32,500 nucleotides of DNA from contig JAHBMJ010000388.1 of the NCBI GenBank assembly GCA_018398765.1, forward strand, positions 7,956-40,455, given 5' to 3'. Below the pieces are notes generated by a model. That model saw only the letters and a program-made list of their open reading frames with translations. It did not search any database and was not told where the DNA came from. Position 1 is the first letter of the stretch, and each line of letters opens with the position of its first letter. Below are positions 1-11,472 of the stretch, in pieces. The DNA comes from Chromera velia. Taxonomy: Eukaryota; Sar; Chromeraceae. A program made the position numbers and the translations under genes.

Positions 1-268
1 CGCCTTGCATGCATGCCTGCATGATGACGGTGTAAACAAGCCGAAACAAGCTTACAAAGTGCATTTGTGCTAGCATTTGTGCGCATGACTGCGCAGAAAG
101 TCCTGATGCTGAAAGAAACTCTCCAAAAATGACACTGACAGTACAACGTCACGCACTCTTCAACAATTCAGCTCGGCTGACCTTATAAGGGCGTTTCTTT
201 ACGCGTGGCCGCATTTGAATCATACCTACTCTGATGAATGATCGACACATGAATACAATGACAACATT
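1..268. repeat. Left arm of large inverted repeat
   Basis: Pairs base for base with 441-708 (position n pairs with 709 minus n) with only two mismatches seen over 268 bases and no gap. The arm is cut by the window edge and may extend further left. Confidence 0.95.
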
Positions 269-440
269 TACGCCGGCCTGTACGCGGCCTCTCCCTCTAC
301 AGTACAATACACTCATGTGCAATACAGTAACTATATGAGCATTTTTCATCACATGCACCCAATCTGATTCATTGCCCGTTTAATCAATTTGCATATCGAT
401 CTGTTCTGAATCAGCACGTGCGAAGGAACTTTTCCTAGGA

Positions 441-708
441 AATGTTGTCATTGTATTCATGTGTCGAACATTCATCAGAGTAGGTATGATTCAAATGCGG
501 CCACGCGTAAAGAAACGCCCTTATAAGGTCAGCCGAGCTGAATTGTTGAAGAGTGCGTGACGTTGTACTGTCAGTGTCATTTTCGGAGAGTTTCTTTCAG
601 CATCAGGACTTTCTGCGCAGTCATGCGCACAAATGCTAGCACAAATGCACTTTGTAAGCTTGTTTCGGCTTGTTTACACCGTCATCATGCAGGCATGCAT
701 GCAAGGCG
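441..708. repeat. Right arm of large inverted repeat
   Basis: Reverse complement of 1-268. The 172-bp spacer (269-440) is unique. The structure would form a long hairpin or cruciform. It resembles a foldback-type DNA element, but no target duplication can be tested because the left end is outside the window. There is no transposase frame inside. Confidence 0.95.
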
Positions 709-2120
709 TGTCTCAGTTCATCTTAATGTCAGAGAGCTGTGCAAACACAGACATTGAAATGGTTTTCTAGCTTTCAATTTGAAAGCGCATTCCATTCAAA
801 CGACCACAAGAGAGTACGACAGAGCTTCCTATAGTTTGTGTTGGAGAATTGCAGTCACCGTACGTGCATGATGGCATTGCTTCAAGCTAGGCTTCAAGTG
901 CAATGCATCAATGACATGCAATAGAAAAAAATTCTTTCTGATGTCATTGAGTCACAATTCAATCATTTGGCCACAGATTTCCTTCCAATGGCATCCGCTT
1001 CTGAATCACGCTCCGCTTTTGGATCACGCTGAATCATCAGAAGCATGCACACAAATGATGCACAATGAATATTGCCATCGTATAGGGATTACCTTAGGAG
1101 ATCTGTTCTACTTGATGCAAGCCATCCTTGTGGAGAGGGGGATTTCTGTTAAAAACACACCGATCCGCTGTATGTATAAAGGCCCATATGGGTATTGCAC
1201 AAGCATAGATGTGTTGAAGGGCGCTCAAGGGTTTTTACTAGAGCGATGACTGATCGTGCCCCTTTAGGATGCTTAAGAAGCTTTGATACAGAAACTGATG
1301 TGGTTCAATAATAAACAGCTTAAACAGCCTTAAAGTTTAAAACAGGCAAGCGTGAATGCTGATTGAATAAGCAAACAGACAAACCGTCATCTTGATAGTC
1401 CTTGTATGAATCCCCCCAGTTATGGTCTCCAAGGCAAATGTAAACTCTAGATGTAAACTACTTTCTTGTACAGAAGTTCTTATTCTTTACTCGTATTCCT
1501 TAGCTATGATACTTGTTTTGAATCACTGCATAAGCATAAAAGTGTCGTCTACGCAGTTTTGTTGTTACTACAAGTGAATGAATGAATGAATGAATGGATG
1601 AATGACTAAGCTGGTGGAGCCGAGCTCCTGGCAGTCTATGTCATGCATGTTTTATTATGTCTTTGATTGAGCCTAGCTCTGAAGCAAGAGACTGTAAGCC
1701 ACTCAACAGCTGAGGATGTGGTCTGCAATCTTAATCAATTCAGAAAATTCTAGGCAAAAATTAGTACCAACCTGGAGACGGAAAGCATAACCATATAGGA
1801 ATATACAGGAAAAGACCTAAAAATTATTTAAGCCGAGACCCAGGGACCGCTGACTTGGGATTGCCTCAATTGCTATCATCCTAGGCAACGCACATCCTAC
1901 GGTCTTCTCCTGCCAGGAGTGGGCTGTGGGAGTACGTAGTGCTGACGCCTTGTCAGAACCTAAGTCATACTCCCTGTGGTGTAATCTACACCCTTGCAGT
2001 CGAAAGACGGTGACCAACAGTGAAGTGCAATGTGTCAAAATCAGCTGATTGATCAGAAGCCCCGCCTAGGCAGGTGCATGTCGATGCATGATAGCTTCGC
2101 GTGCGGACCAAAGCTTTTCA
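709..2120. other. Non-genic flank with one unassigned small open frame
   Basis: No supported gene. A 112-codon plus-strand frame at 911-1249 matches no family I recognise and has no neighbour to support it. A (GAAT)n tract lies at about 1575-1605. The GC-richer patch at about 1830-2090 was inspected for tRNA, 5S rRNA, spliceosomal RNA and SINE features and none was seen. Confidence 0.5.
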
Positions 2121-2169
2121 ATTATACAAAATTAAAAAAAAAGAAATTGAAATCGTTAGTTAATTTTTT

Positions 2170-2535
2170 TTTATGAATTTTAATGCAACACTATACAACA
2201 CTTTATGCAACACCATACAATACCCCAAACAACAATACACAACACTAAAACAACTAAAAACAACACCATACAACACTAAAATTCTATGCAACATGTGATG
2301 TAACACTAGCATATAACACTTAGAATACTATACACTATCTAAAACAACATGAAACAAAAGTACAACAACCACATACACTAGCACATACCATATAAAAACA
2401 AATGTGATCAAGCATGATATATAGATCAATTTAATTTAACACTGGATGAAACACCTAAAGCACCGCTAAGCAACACCTAACAGTCATCAAACAACACCAA
2501 ACAACACGATACAACACTCCTAGCAACACTTGGCA
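2170..2535. repeat. Degenerate CAACA-type repeat field
   Basis: A-rich sequence with dozens of diverged short units of the form (C)AACAC-x-ATA, such as CAACACTATACAACACTTTA. It is flanked by two similar A-run/T-run blocks (about 2131-2172 and 2560-2595) that share AAATCGT-x-AGTTA between an A run and a T run. Looks like an old, decayed minisatellite or element remnant. Confidence 0.7.
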
Positions 2536-3105
2536 GTCTGGGTTTCAATCGATTCATTGAAAAAAAAAAATGAAATCGTGAGTTATTTTTTTTTTCTTTG
2601 TGCGGCGCCTAGCTATCATCTAGTGGAGCCTCGGAAAAACAGTCGTCAAGTCGCTTTTGGATGTATTTTGGACGCTCTTCACTGCTTCACCAACTTAGGC
2701 ACCCACTCGTCTGTAAGTGCATGCATAGCACTAGGAAAAAAAGCAATTTACAGTGACTCAACTTATTTAGCAAGTTAAAAAGAACCGTCAATAATCAGTA
2801 AAAAAAATTGGAATTCTAGTAACCCTACTTTTTGGTTGAAGATTTTAAAAAATTTTTCGCGTCTATAAGTGTTGCTCTGCAAACAATTTTTTTTGAATCA
2901 TTTTTTTTTTTTGCGTGCTCCAGCGCTTCGGGCCACTATTAGGCCTACTAATATGTATAATGAGCAACAGCCGGCAACAGCCATAGCCGGCCGGCTATAG
3001 CGCCAGTCATGAACGGTCATAGCAAAAAAAAAGCAGCTTTGCTTAAGCTTAAAGTTTAGAAAGAAGACAACGTCAGTAGTTGATTGAGCATCTTTTAAGT
3101 GTAGG

Positions 3106-3113
3106 GTTCTACA
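3106..3113. repeat. Target-site duplication, left copy
   Basis: GTTCTACA directly before the transposon's left terminal repeat, identical to 4283-4290. Confidence 0.88.
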
Positions 3114-4282
3114 TAGTGACCATGTTTGATTTGATTTGATTTGATTTGAGGTAGGGCTTAAGCTCAAATCAAATATCCAGTCACGGAGGACCTAGTGTTT
3201 AAAAACCTATCAAATACGATCAAATATTTGATTAATATGACTTTCAACCTCAAATATGAAGGTCCCGAAAAAACTTTTGCAAGTACCGATCCATCACGCA
3301 TGCTGATTCAAATGAACAATTTCAGAAAAAACCTAAATCTTGATGGTTTGCTCTCAAAAAAAAAACGTTTTAAGCTGCACTGAAATTGACGTTTCACGCC
3401 TTTTTACTTCATGCAGAGGTAAACCGATCAGCTGAACGTTTTTCTGAACAGCTGTGTTGACTTTTCTGGTGCTGGAACATCTTTTACGGCCCCCTTTTTG
3501 AGCATCTGCAAACATTTTACACCCCGTAAAGACATGTTACACAATCCGACAGGGTCGAACGGGAAGAAGGAGGCATTTATTTTTAGAGCCGGGTACGTAA
3601 AAAAAATATGGTCCGTGTAAAAGGGGGCAAACATGATTCAGTGTCAGGGCAAATGTGAAACAGGACGGTTCCAACACCAACAGCAATAACAAACGTGTGC
3701 GCGGTTCTCCGTCTCACCCCGTTGTTATCTCTCTGCAATCGAATAGAAGCCCTGGAGCATCCATTCTTAGAAAGTAGAAAAGCCAGAGAAAAAGCTCTCA
3801 GCAGCTCCCACTACCGATCGATTCGATTCACATTGAAGAAAGTGATCATGAAGAAGAGGAAAAGGAAGTGCCATAAAGCTGAGTGATTGTCACCTCAATT
3901 TTGGTACGTGCTCTAACTTTATCGTATCAACAAAAAGTCATATGCAATTTCAAATCTATCAATTTTACGTTCTTAATCTCTATTAGTACTAGAGTGAGTC
4001 TTAGTAACTAGTATATATACACTGCCACACAGGCATATTTTTTTTACGGAACTGATAAGTTACAATTTTATATATATTTTTTTTAATTTTTGAAACACAC
4101 ATCAGAAATGTTCTGATAACTATTGTTATGAGAAAAATGATTAGAGTGACAGTAAGTCAGTGACTCAGTGAAGAACCCTAAGAGGTTAACCTCAAATCTT
4201 ACCTCAAATATCAAATATTTGAGGTTGAAGCTCAAATCAAATCAAATCAAATCAACTATAATCAAATTAAACATAGTCACTA
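3114..4282. mobile_element. Non-autonomous DNA transposon, hAT-like, with 8-bp target duplication
   Basis: 1,169 bp. Left end TAGTGACCATGTTTGATT; right end, reverse-complemented, TAGTGACTATGTTTAATT: about 22 bp of terminal inverted repeat with two mismatches. Both ends then carry (ATTTG)n runs in inverted orientation and an internal palindrome TCAAATATTTGA (3220-3231 and 4211-4222). The exact 8-bp GTTCTACA flanks it on both sides. Eight-bp duplications and TAGTG/CAGTG-like ends are typical of hAT. There is no transposase frame, so it would have been moved in trans. Confidence 0.88.
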
Positions 4283-4290
4283 GTTCTACA
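4283..4290. repeat. Target-site duplication, right copy
   Basis: GTTCTACA directly after the transposon's right terminal repeat, identical to 3106-3113. Confidence 0.88.
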
Positions 4291-4574
4291 ATAGTCAACA
4301 ATGTCCCCTAGCTCCTCTTAATACCCCTTAATTTACTCTAGCTCTAGACTCTAGCCGTTATTTCAGTGGCTTTATATGATAAAGGTCTGACAGAGGGACA
4401 ACAAAACATTGTCTAAGTTTTCAAGTTTGTCTGAGACTCATGCAAACGCTCAATAAATGCTCATGATTTGCATGGCTTAAAGACCAATTAATGATCATAA
4501 CAATAATAATGCTGAAAAGAAGACTTAGTTTGTATGATTTTGTATGCTTGAAAAAAACTCTATCAAAATTTCCC
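4291..4574. other. 3' flank of the large gene
   Basis: AT-rich sequence between the transposon and the TAA of exon 51. It should hold the 3' UTR and polyadenylation site of the minus-strand gene, but no clear AATAAA is seen on that strand here. Confidence 0.45.
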
Positions 4575-4784
4575 TTACAAAGGCGAGTATCGAGTCTTTT
4601 TGCCGCGATCTCCCCCGTCGAAGGTAGCTTCTTCATCACCCAACTCGCTCTCCTCTCCGTTGTCTTCGTCTTCAGCCGCATCCGTACCTTCGAGATCGGT
4701 GCCATCTTGGAGGTCTTCAAGCAATGCGAACTTCGTTCGCTCGAGAGTTCCTGTGTCATCAGGCACATGGTCTTCCTCCAAACC
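4575..4784 (-). CDS. Exon 51: terminal acidic tail with TAA stop
   Basis: Encodes [20 protein letters not shown], then [20 protein letters not shown] and more acidic sequence, ending GKKTRYSPL and TAA (4575-4577). Acceptor TTGCAG. Phase 0 agrees with exon 50. Beyond it the sequence becomes AT-rich and non-coding. Confidence 0.7.
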   Translation of the reverse strand, partial: GLEEDHVPDDTGTLERTKFALLEDLQDGTDLEGTDAAEDEDNGEESELGDEEATFDGGDRGKKTRYSPL

Positions 4785-7700
4785 CTGCAAGCTTGATTCA
4801 CGCAGCATCGATGAGATGAATATCGAAACTAGTATCCACATTTGAAGAAGGGAAGTGATTCTTATTCTAGCGCACTTCACGTGTGGAAAAATGAGTGGGA
4901 AGTGTCTCCAAAGCTTCTTCAACAACTGATACTACGAGCGGGACTGCTCTACAGGCCAATGCTATAAAAAGCTGACTTTGAGGCTAGGCGTTCATGTTGA
5001 TGAAGCTGCGGCGACAGACAGCGACCAAGAGGGCTTGAGATACTCTGTAAGAAGCACGGAGATTAACATGCTAAGGAACACCCAGCAGGAAAAATTTGCG
5101 AAAACGCCGGAAAAGTAAGCCCTAGAGTATCTCCCACATGTGGTCTTTTTCCGCCTTAAAGTTTCAGGACCCCAAAAACTCGCTCACCATTTCATGAGGA
5201 GGCTTTCACTCAGGCCCTTACTGACCTTTGGCAACCCCCTGCGGAGCCTGTCCATATGAGTTTGTTGAGCAGCAGCCTCCGCTGCTGTCATTTTGTAAGA
5301 GAAGCCCCCAAACATTTCAGGCCTCCCGTGATCATACCTGTGTTTGTTCATGTGTCATCCATGCATCCGTCTATTCATCCATCCATCCATCCATCCATCT
5401 ATCCATTCATTCATTCATTCATTCATCCATCCATTCATTCATTCATTCATTCATTCATTCATTTTCTCCATTCATTCATTCATTTTCTGGAGAAGACAAA
5501 TGGTGATTCATTGCCTCGATTAGCCGTACGTGTAATTTGTCTGAAGCCAAGGTGGTGATGCAAGCATGCATATTCGACATGCATGTTTACGGCCTGTGAC
5601 GGCATGTCTCGAAACTGGAAAAGGTAAAGTCCGAGGGAAGCAAAGCATCAAAGCGGCTGTGGGCTGCAAACAAGCGGAAAGAGAATGGAAGGGCGGGAGC
5701 GGGCGGGAGAGGAGCCAAGAGGCGTAAAAATTCAATTGAATTCAACACCTGGAAAAGCTTGCGCGTGTATGTATGAGATTAGCTCCAGACAGCCGTTGCT
5801 CACTTTGCACTCAGCAGCCTGTCGCTCTCGTCCTCGCCTGCAGCTCTTCCTGTTGCTGCGTTTGCCATGTATCCCCTTTCTCTTTCGGCTGGTGCAGGGA
5901 TCGGTACCATCATTTCGTCCAGAAACTCCACCTTTTCGTCCAAGCCAGCGACTTCAACCCCACCCTCCGCCTCTTTCTCGGGACGCTCGAAACGCTCAAG
6001 AGGCTGTGCAGAACAGAGTGGTAGAAGAGTTCGAATGACTCAGAAAGAATATCACGTCAGATGTCAGATGAATCAGGGAACGGACTGATGTGCACTGCAG
6101 TTGAGGGGCGGTTGCCACTAAATTATGATAGACAAAACAGAAGACTGATCGAATGCATTGAAGTTCGATCTAAGTTTCCACTGTATGCATGACGCAGAAA
6201 AGGGCAGAAGAATTTGTTCTCAATGTAAAGAAAGCAAGACGAACGCAAATAAATACACAAGTGAACGACTGACAGAAATGGGTGTGTACCATCCCTCTGC
6301 GTTGCCGAAGAAACTGAGAAGGGAAGGGAAAACCCTGAGTAATGTCAGCGCAAACCTTCCACACCTTCCAGGATGGTATTGCTGCTTTTGTGCGGAGGCG
6401 TTTTCCCGCTGTCTCTCCATCCGGCAGACAGACCAGAGAGTGCAGCAGACGAAGAGTGTGAAAATCAAGGGCCAGATGAAGAAGCGCAGGAGGATCATGA
6501 TCCCCACGCAAAACATCCATTTCACCACCATCTCCCCCGATTCTGCAATCACAAAGAAGAACAAACATATTCATTCAGATGCATGCGAACGCAATACACT
6601 TCCGGAAAGCCACTCGTTTTCATTCAACAATCAGCATTCCACTCCAGCACAGTTAAACCGTCAAAGGGCAGCAGAGCTAAACAGAGGTCAATGATTCGAC
6701 ATTCTTCTCTCTCTCTGGGCCAGTCGCTTTAAATCTAATCAGATTTTCCGACCTGTGAGCGTGTAGTGGAAGAGCCAGAATGTGCACCCGGCGTCGATGC
6801 AAAGGAGGAGAACGATACCGACCCCAGACCGCACGCGCCATTGGCGAATCCAGGTAAGCTTCTTGTCAAAGTCAATGTGTTCAAAGACCAGCTGCAAAAA
6901 TTCATGTGCGTGAGACCTGATTGTGTGAGGCCCTGACCACTTACTTCAGCGTCTCGTTTATCCTCTTTGCTTAGGATCACTAAGGGAAAGTCTCACTTTC
7001 AAGTACACATCTGCCAGTTACCCTCAATCTGTTCCTCGTCCCCCTTTGAAAGTCGCAACTGAAGCTACGTACGTGTCTTTTTCTTACAGGACCGTTCCCT
7101 TGAGTCAGCAATGGTCTCTACAATCGTAGCAAACTGCACATTACATCACATTACCTGGATCAAATGCTCCCTCATTTAGATCTATTGCACTTTTCGTGTG
7201 AATTCATGCACGTATACATGTTGGCCATCGCACTGAAGCCCACCCTTTTGTTGAAGAGTTTGACGAACAACAGCGCAACGACCGAAACCATGGCAGTGGA
7301 GACGAATGCCCAGACGACAACATCTGAAACCCACGCAGTGCCTCCGCGCATAAACGCCTGCATGCACCCATTCGAATATCCAGCCATCCATAGATTGATT
7401 CTCCACCCATCGATTTTGGAATAATTGATGAAGCCAACAACATACATACACTGTCAATAACCACAGAGGCAAAAGAGGGCGGAGACGCGACCGAAGGATG
7501 TGTGTGTCATTGGCATATGAAGGAAGCCGTCCACTCCTGGCATCCAATCTCCTCCACTCTCGTCGCGTGACTTGGAACAACGCGGAGAATCCACTCTGCG
7601 ATTTGACTCCAAAAAGCACAGCCCCCTATCCGACACTTTTGTGGCCAAATCAGTGCATGCGCACTCGTGCTCTGAGTGGCGAAGCGACGCATGTTGAAGA

Positions 7701-9896
7701 GTCACACCGAAGAACTGTGCTGGGATGGCAGAAAAAAAAAGGGAAACAAACATGTATGGATAGGCGAAAATGCCTCTTGGCAAATAAGGAAAGAGAGCAA
7801 AAAGCGAGGAGCGCGAAAAGAGAGAGAAAGAGAAAGCTTCGTGAAAAAACAAACCAACCAAGTCTTGCGCTTTGAACGTTGTCGTCTCCCCCCACTGGGT
7901 CGGCCATCCTTCGAAAAAGAGAGAAGCCACAGCGGCAGACAGCAGGAGACAGGAAGCGGACAGCTGCAAGAGGAACGCAAAAAAAGTATCGTCCGGAAAC
8001 AATCAAAAGGCTTGGGAAAAGCGGGCAAGAGCTGGAAACTCCCCCCTGAAAGCAGGGCTCCTACGGCTCGAGAGCTTGAAACAGTTCCTTCCAAACAGCT
8101 GGAGCGGAAAAGTCTACAGGCACTCGACTGGCCCTCTGCATTGGAATCATTTTGGCTGGTATGCCAAACCACGGCCAGGACTAGCTGTACAAATGTGAGT
8201 TGAAAGCACTGCCTCAGGCCTTCTTCACCTCAAAGCCCCTGAGCGTGTTTTAATTGAAAGCTCCAAACACACACCCTTCCCTTCTCTGCCACGATGCCTT
8301 TTTCTTGCTTGCGATTGGTGTCCCACCTTGCCGATTTCGGTGGCCGCGATGTGGGGCCGGGGGTTCCCGATAGAGAAGAAAGGGTGCACTCGGCCGAACA
8401 TTCTGTACAGCACTGCGTACCATTTCCATCTGCACGAAAGAAACAGCATACTCGTATGCATGGAATCAGTCCCTAATCAAAGAGTCGGCATGGTTGCTTT
8501 CCTTGCCATCGACCATTCTAAAGTTTCGTTCCAGAAACTGTTTTCTGCCCGTCAAAACTGAGGGTGCCTCCAGAAGAAAGAAGAATGGCACGGGAAGCTC
8601 TAAATCTTCATCCGCACAACAGAGAGAGACGGGTGCAATCAGTGAGCAACTCATTCAAATTTTCTCGTGCGCTAGCTTCGCAGTCTTTCGATCCAAGTAT
8701 CGCTGTCAGCATCCCTCTCACGAAGCCATGCACTCACGGGTTCACTCGCACACTCACTTCTTGACAACGCTGGAAATTGTCCGAATTGTGATGAACATGG
8801 GGAGATCGTCTGTCGAGAGCTCTACTGGCTCCGCCCCCGTCTCTCGCTGCTTTCTGGCCATCTGCTTTCGCATTGTAGGAGAGCGTTGTGCAGCTGAAGA
8901 CCCTGCGACTTCCGGAGGGTCGACGCCGTTCCGAGTTCCTACTCCCGTCTTTCCGATCGTCGCAATTTTGGGTCGTCTTTCATGTGATTTCCCCCCTGCC
9001 TCTGAGCCTGATTCTGTGCCATCGTCGCTTTGTGCTTCTAGAGCTTTCAGATTCAAGACGAAGGCTCCTTCCTTTGTATAGGATCGGTAGAAGAGATCTT
9101 CCAGGGGATTCACCTGAAGAGAGACAGACGAACAGTTTAAGGGAGAAATACAAAAGAGAGAGAAGGGGCAAGCGAGGAAGATGATTTGAGAAAACGGAAG
9201 GAAAATCGTGTGGGAAGCAGCGTGATGTTGGAGGATAAGTAGACCCTGTGAGGGAAGGTCGTTAAAATTAGTAGCGTAAAGGGAGAGACAGAAGCGGATA
9301 AGAGGGAGATCGGAAGGGGAAGAGAAAGAGAGAGCGTGGCAGAGATGTATATGAAAACGAATTTTGATAATGTTCTCTCCGACAGACTCACTGACCTACC
9401 GGTCTTTTGTGTTTGCGCGGACTGATATCAGAGCTTCTTCTACGTGAGCCCCTTCTGCCCCTTCTGGCCGCCTGCCTGGCAGCTTCTTCTGCTTCTGGAT
9501 CCTCTCCGTCCGCTCCTTCGATCGCCCTCCTCTCGTCTGCGTCTTCTTCGTCCTCCTGATTGACAGCCTCTTCCAGTGCCTGCATGCAATCAAAGATTAA
9601 TTGACCTCTCATGCATGGGAAACATCTAAGAATTATTCACAGCTCACGTGGTGATTCAGCGCACAAACATAGAATGAAGATCAAGAACCACTGGACATAA
9701 AACTGAGATGGCATGCATCGAGTTTCTCTTCTTATTGCGATACAGACGCTAGCCAAGACAGGTAGACTGCATGGGATTCAGCCGGCAGGATCGGGCAGGC
9801 AGGCAGGCAGGAGAAAGGAGCTGAATTAAAGAAAAGATTTTCTCTGACGACCTCAGAAAAGAAAAAACTGGAGACGGACTTTTAGATGTGCTCGCA

Positions 9897-9935
<39 letters not shown>

Positions 9936-11433
9936 ACACACACACACACATACACACACACACACACACAGACTCTGACAGAAAGAAAGGCGCAGGGAGA
10001 TATCAATGCAGAAAATCTGGGAAGAGATTACAGAAGGAATTAGAGGCAATAGAGGAGAGTAGACCTTTCCAGGTTGATCTGCTCAATCAAAACCGCATAC
10101 AGCTACTCTTTTGGCAACGACATTCATGTTATGAGACGTATCACGACACCCACTCATACACGCACGCAGAGCTTCACGAACACCTGAATGAAGGTGCAAG
10201 TACGCGAAGATTGATTTGATTGATGCTGCCGGGTTGACACACTGACTGACCTTGCGGGTGAAGTCAAGTGTCTCCTCGTCCCCCCACATTGCACAAGACG
10301 CTCTGCCTGTTTCCATTGCTTCACGTACAATTGTCTCTGCATCTCTCTTCGGCCTCCCCTTTTCGTCAATCGAGGACACATGTTGTTGAGGTGCCGGGGC
10401 AGTCTTACGAGCCCCCTTCTTGATGGAAGAGGGTATGCCAGCGGACCCTGCTGGCTCCATCCAGACCGGCTGTTCCTCTTCTTCTCTTCGTTCATCTCTC
10501 TCTTTAAGACTCTCACAAGAGTTTCTTTCGAGACATCGGAACCCTGGAGGTAGGGGAGATAGAGAAAGGGCCGACTGTGCCTCTGATTGCTGCTGCTGAT
10601 CCTGCTGTAAGGCTGCAAGAGGAGCAAGGGCGGAGTGCATTTTTGAAACCGAACAATCATTTGCAGGGGGCGGTGGGGCATTGGTGGATTGCTCTTCAAT
10701 CTCTTCTTCTATTTGAGAAAGCCCGACAGACAGGACACTCTCCCGTCGAATGTTTTCGTCCGCCGGTATGGGATCAGGTACAGTAGAGAAGTTTTGGGTC
10801 CGAACGGCCCAGTTCAGTTGGACTGCAGAGGCGTTCTCTGGTTGTTCCTCGATGTCCTCTTCAATGTTGCTTAGTTGAAGCGACACCGAACTTCCCGATC
10901 CCCTCCCTCTATGCCAGTTGATGTTCTCTTCTACTGTGTCTGCTCCCGCACTTACAAGGTTGATCCTCTGCGCGTGCATGTCAGCATTTGTTGCCGGTCT
11001 GAAAGACCTTTCCTTCGGTACCTGCACACACCAGGGAGAAAAGACTACCAATTTCTTATCCTTCATTTTTGTTTCAACGAGAGATGCCATGGCCACTAGT
11101 CACACAGAGTGGCGGTGCTGGCTTGACAAATTTCTTTGTGAAACGAGAAGGAAGAGAGGTTTCTTGAGCTTTCATTTTTCATATGGCCAGAACAATACTC
11201 AATCACCAGATTGTGCTTATTCTACTGTTAGTGATTCTTCTTGGTCTGCGATTGCTTGATTCTAAAAAGCTACAAGAGAAGAGACAGTCAAACAGATAAA
11301 TAAAAGACACAAAGAAAGGATGGAAGGAAGGGAGGCATGCAGACACGCAGGCAGGCAGGCAGGCGGAAAGAGAGAAAGAAACTAAGGTGAAAAAGAGAAA
11401 ACAAGAAAACGACGCAAAGAAAGAGAAGAAAAA

Positions 11434-11472
<39 letters not shown>

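Noticed and set aside
709-3105. tRNA, rRNA or snRNA gene in the left flank
   Set aside because: No cloverleaf with A/B boxes, no 5S-like core and no spliceosomal RNA motif could be found by eye on either strand.
4421-4801. Alternative 126-codon frame over exon 51
   Set aside because: Needs phase 2 entry, is basic and runs into AT-rich flank; the acidic frame in phase 0 fits exon 50 and ends promptly.
5228-5558. Two plus-strand frames with Ile-His-Pro-Ser repeats
   Set aside because: Translation of the (CATC/CATT)n tract in intron 49.
8466-8654. Minus-strand 62-codon frame in intron 43
   Set aside because: No acceptor or donor in phase; exons 43 and 44 already join in frame.
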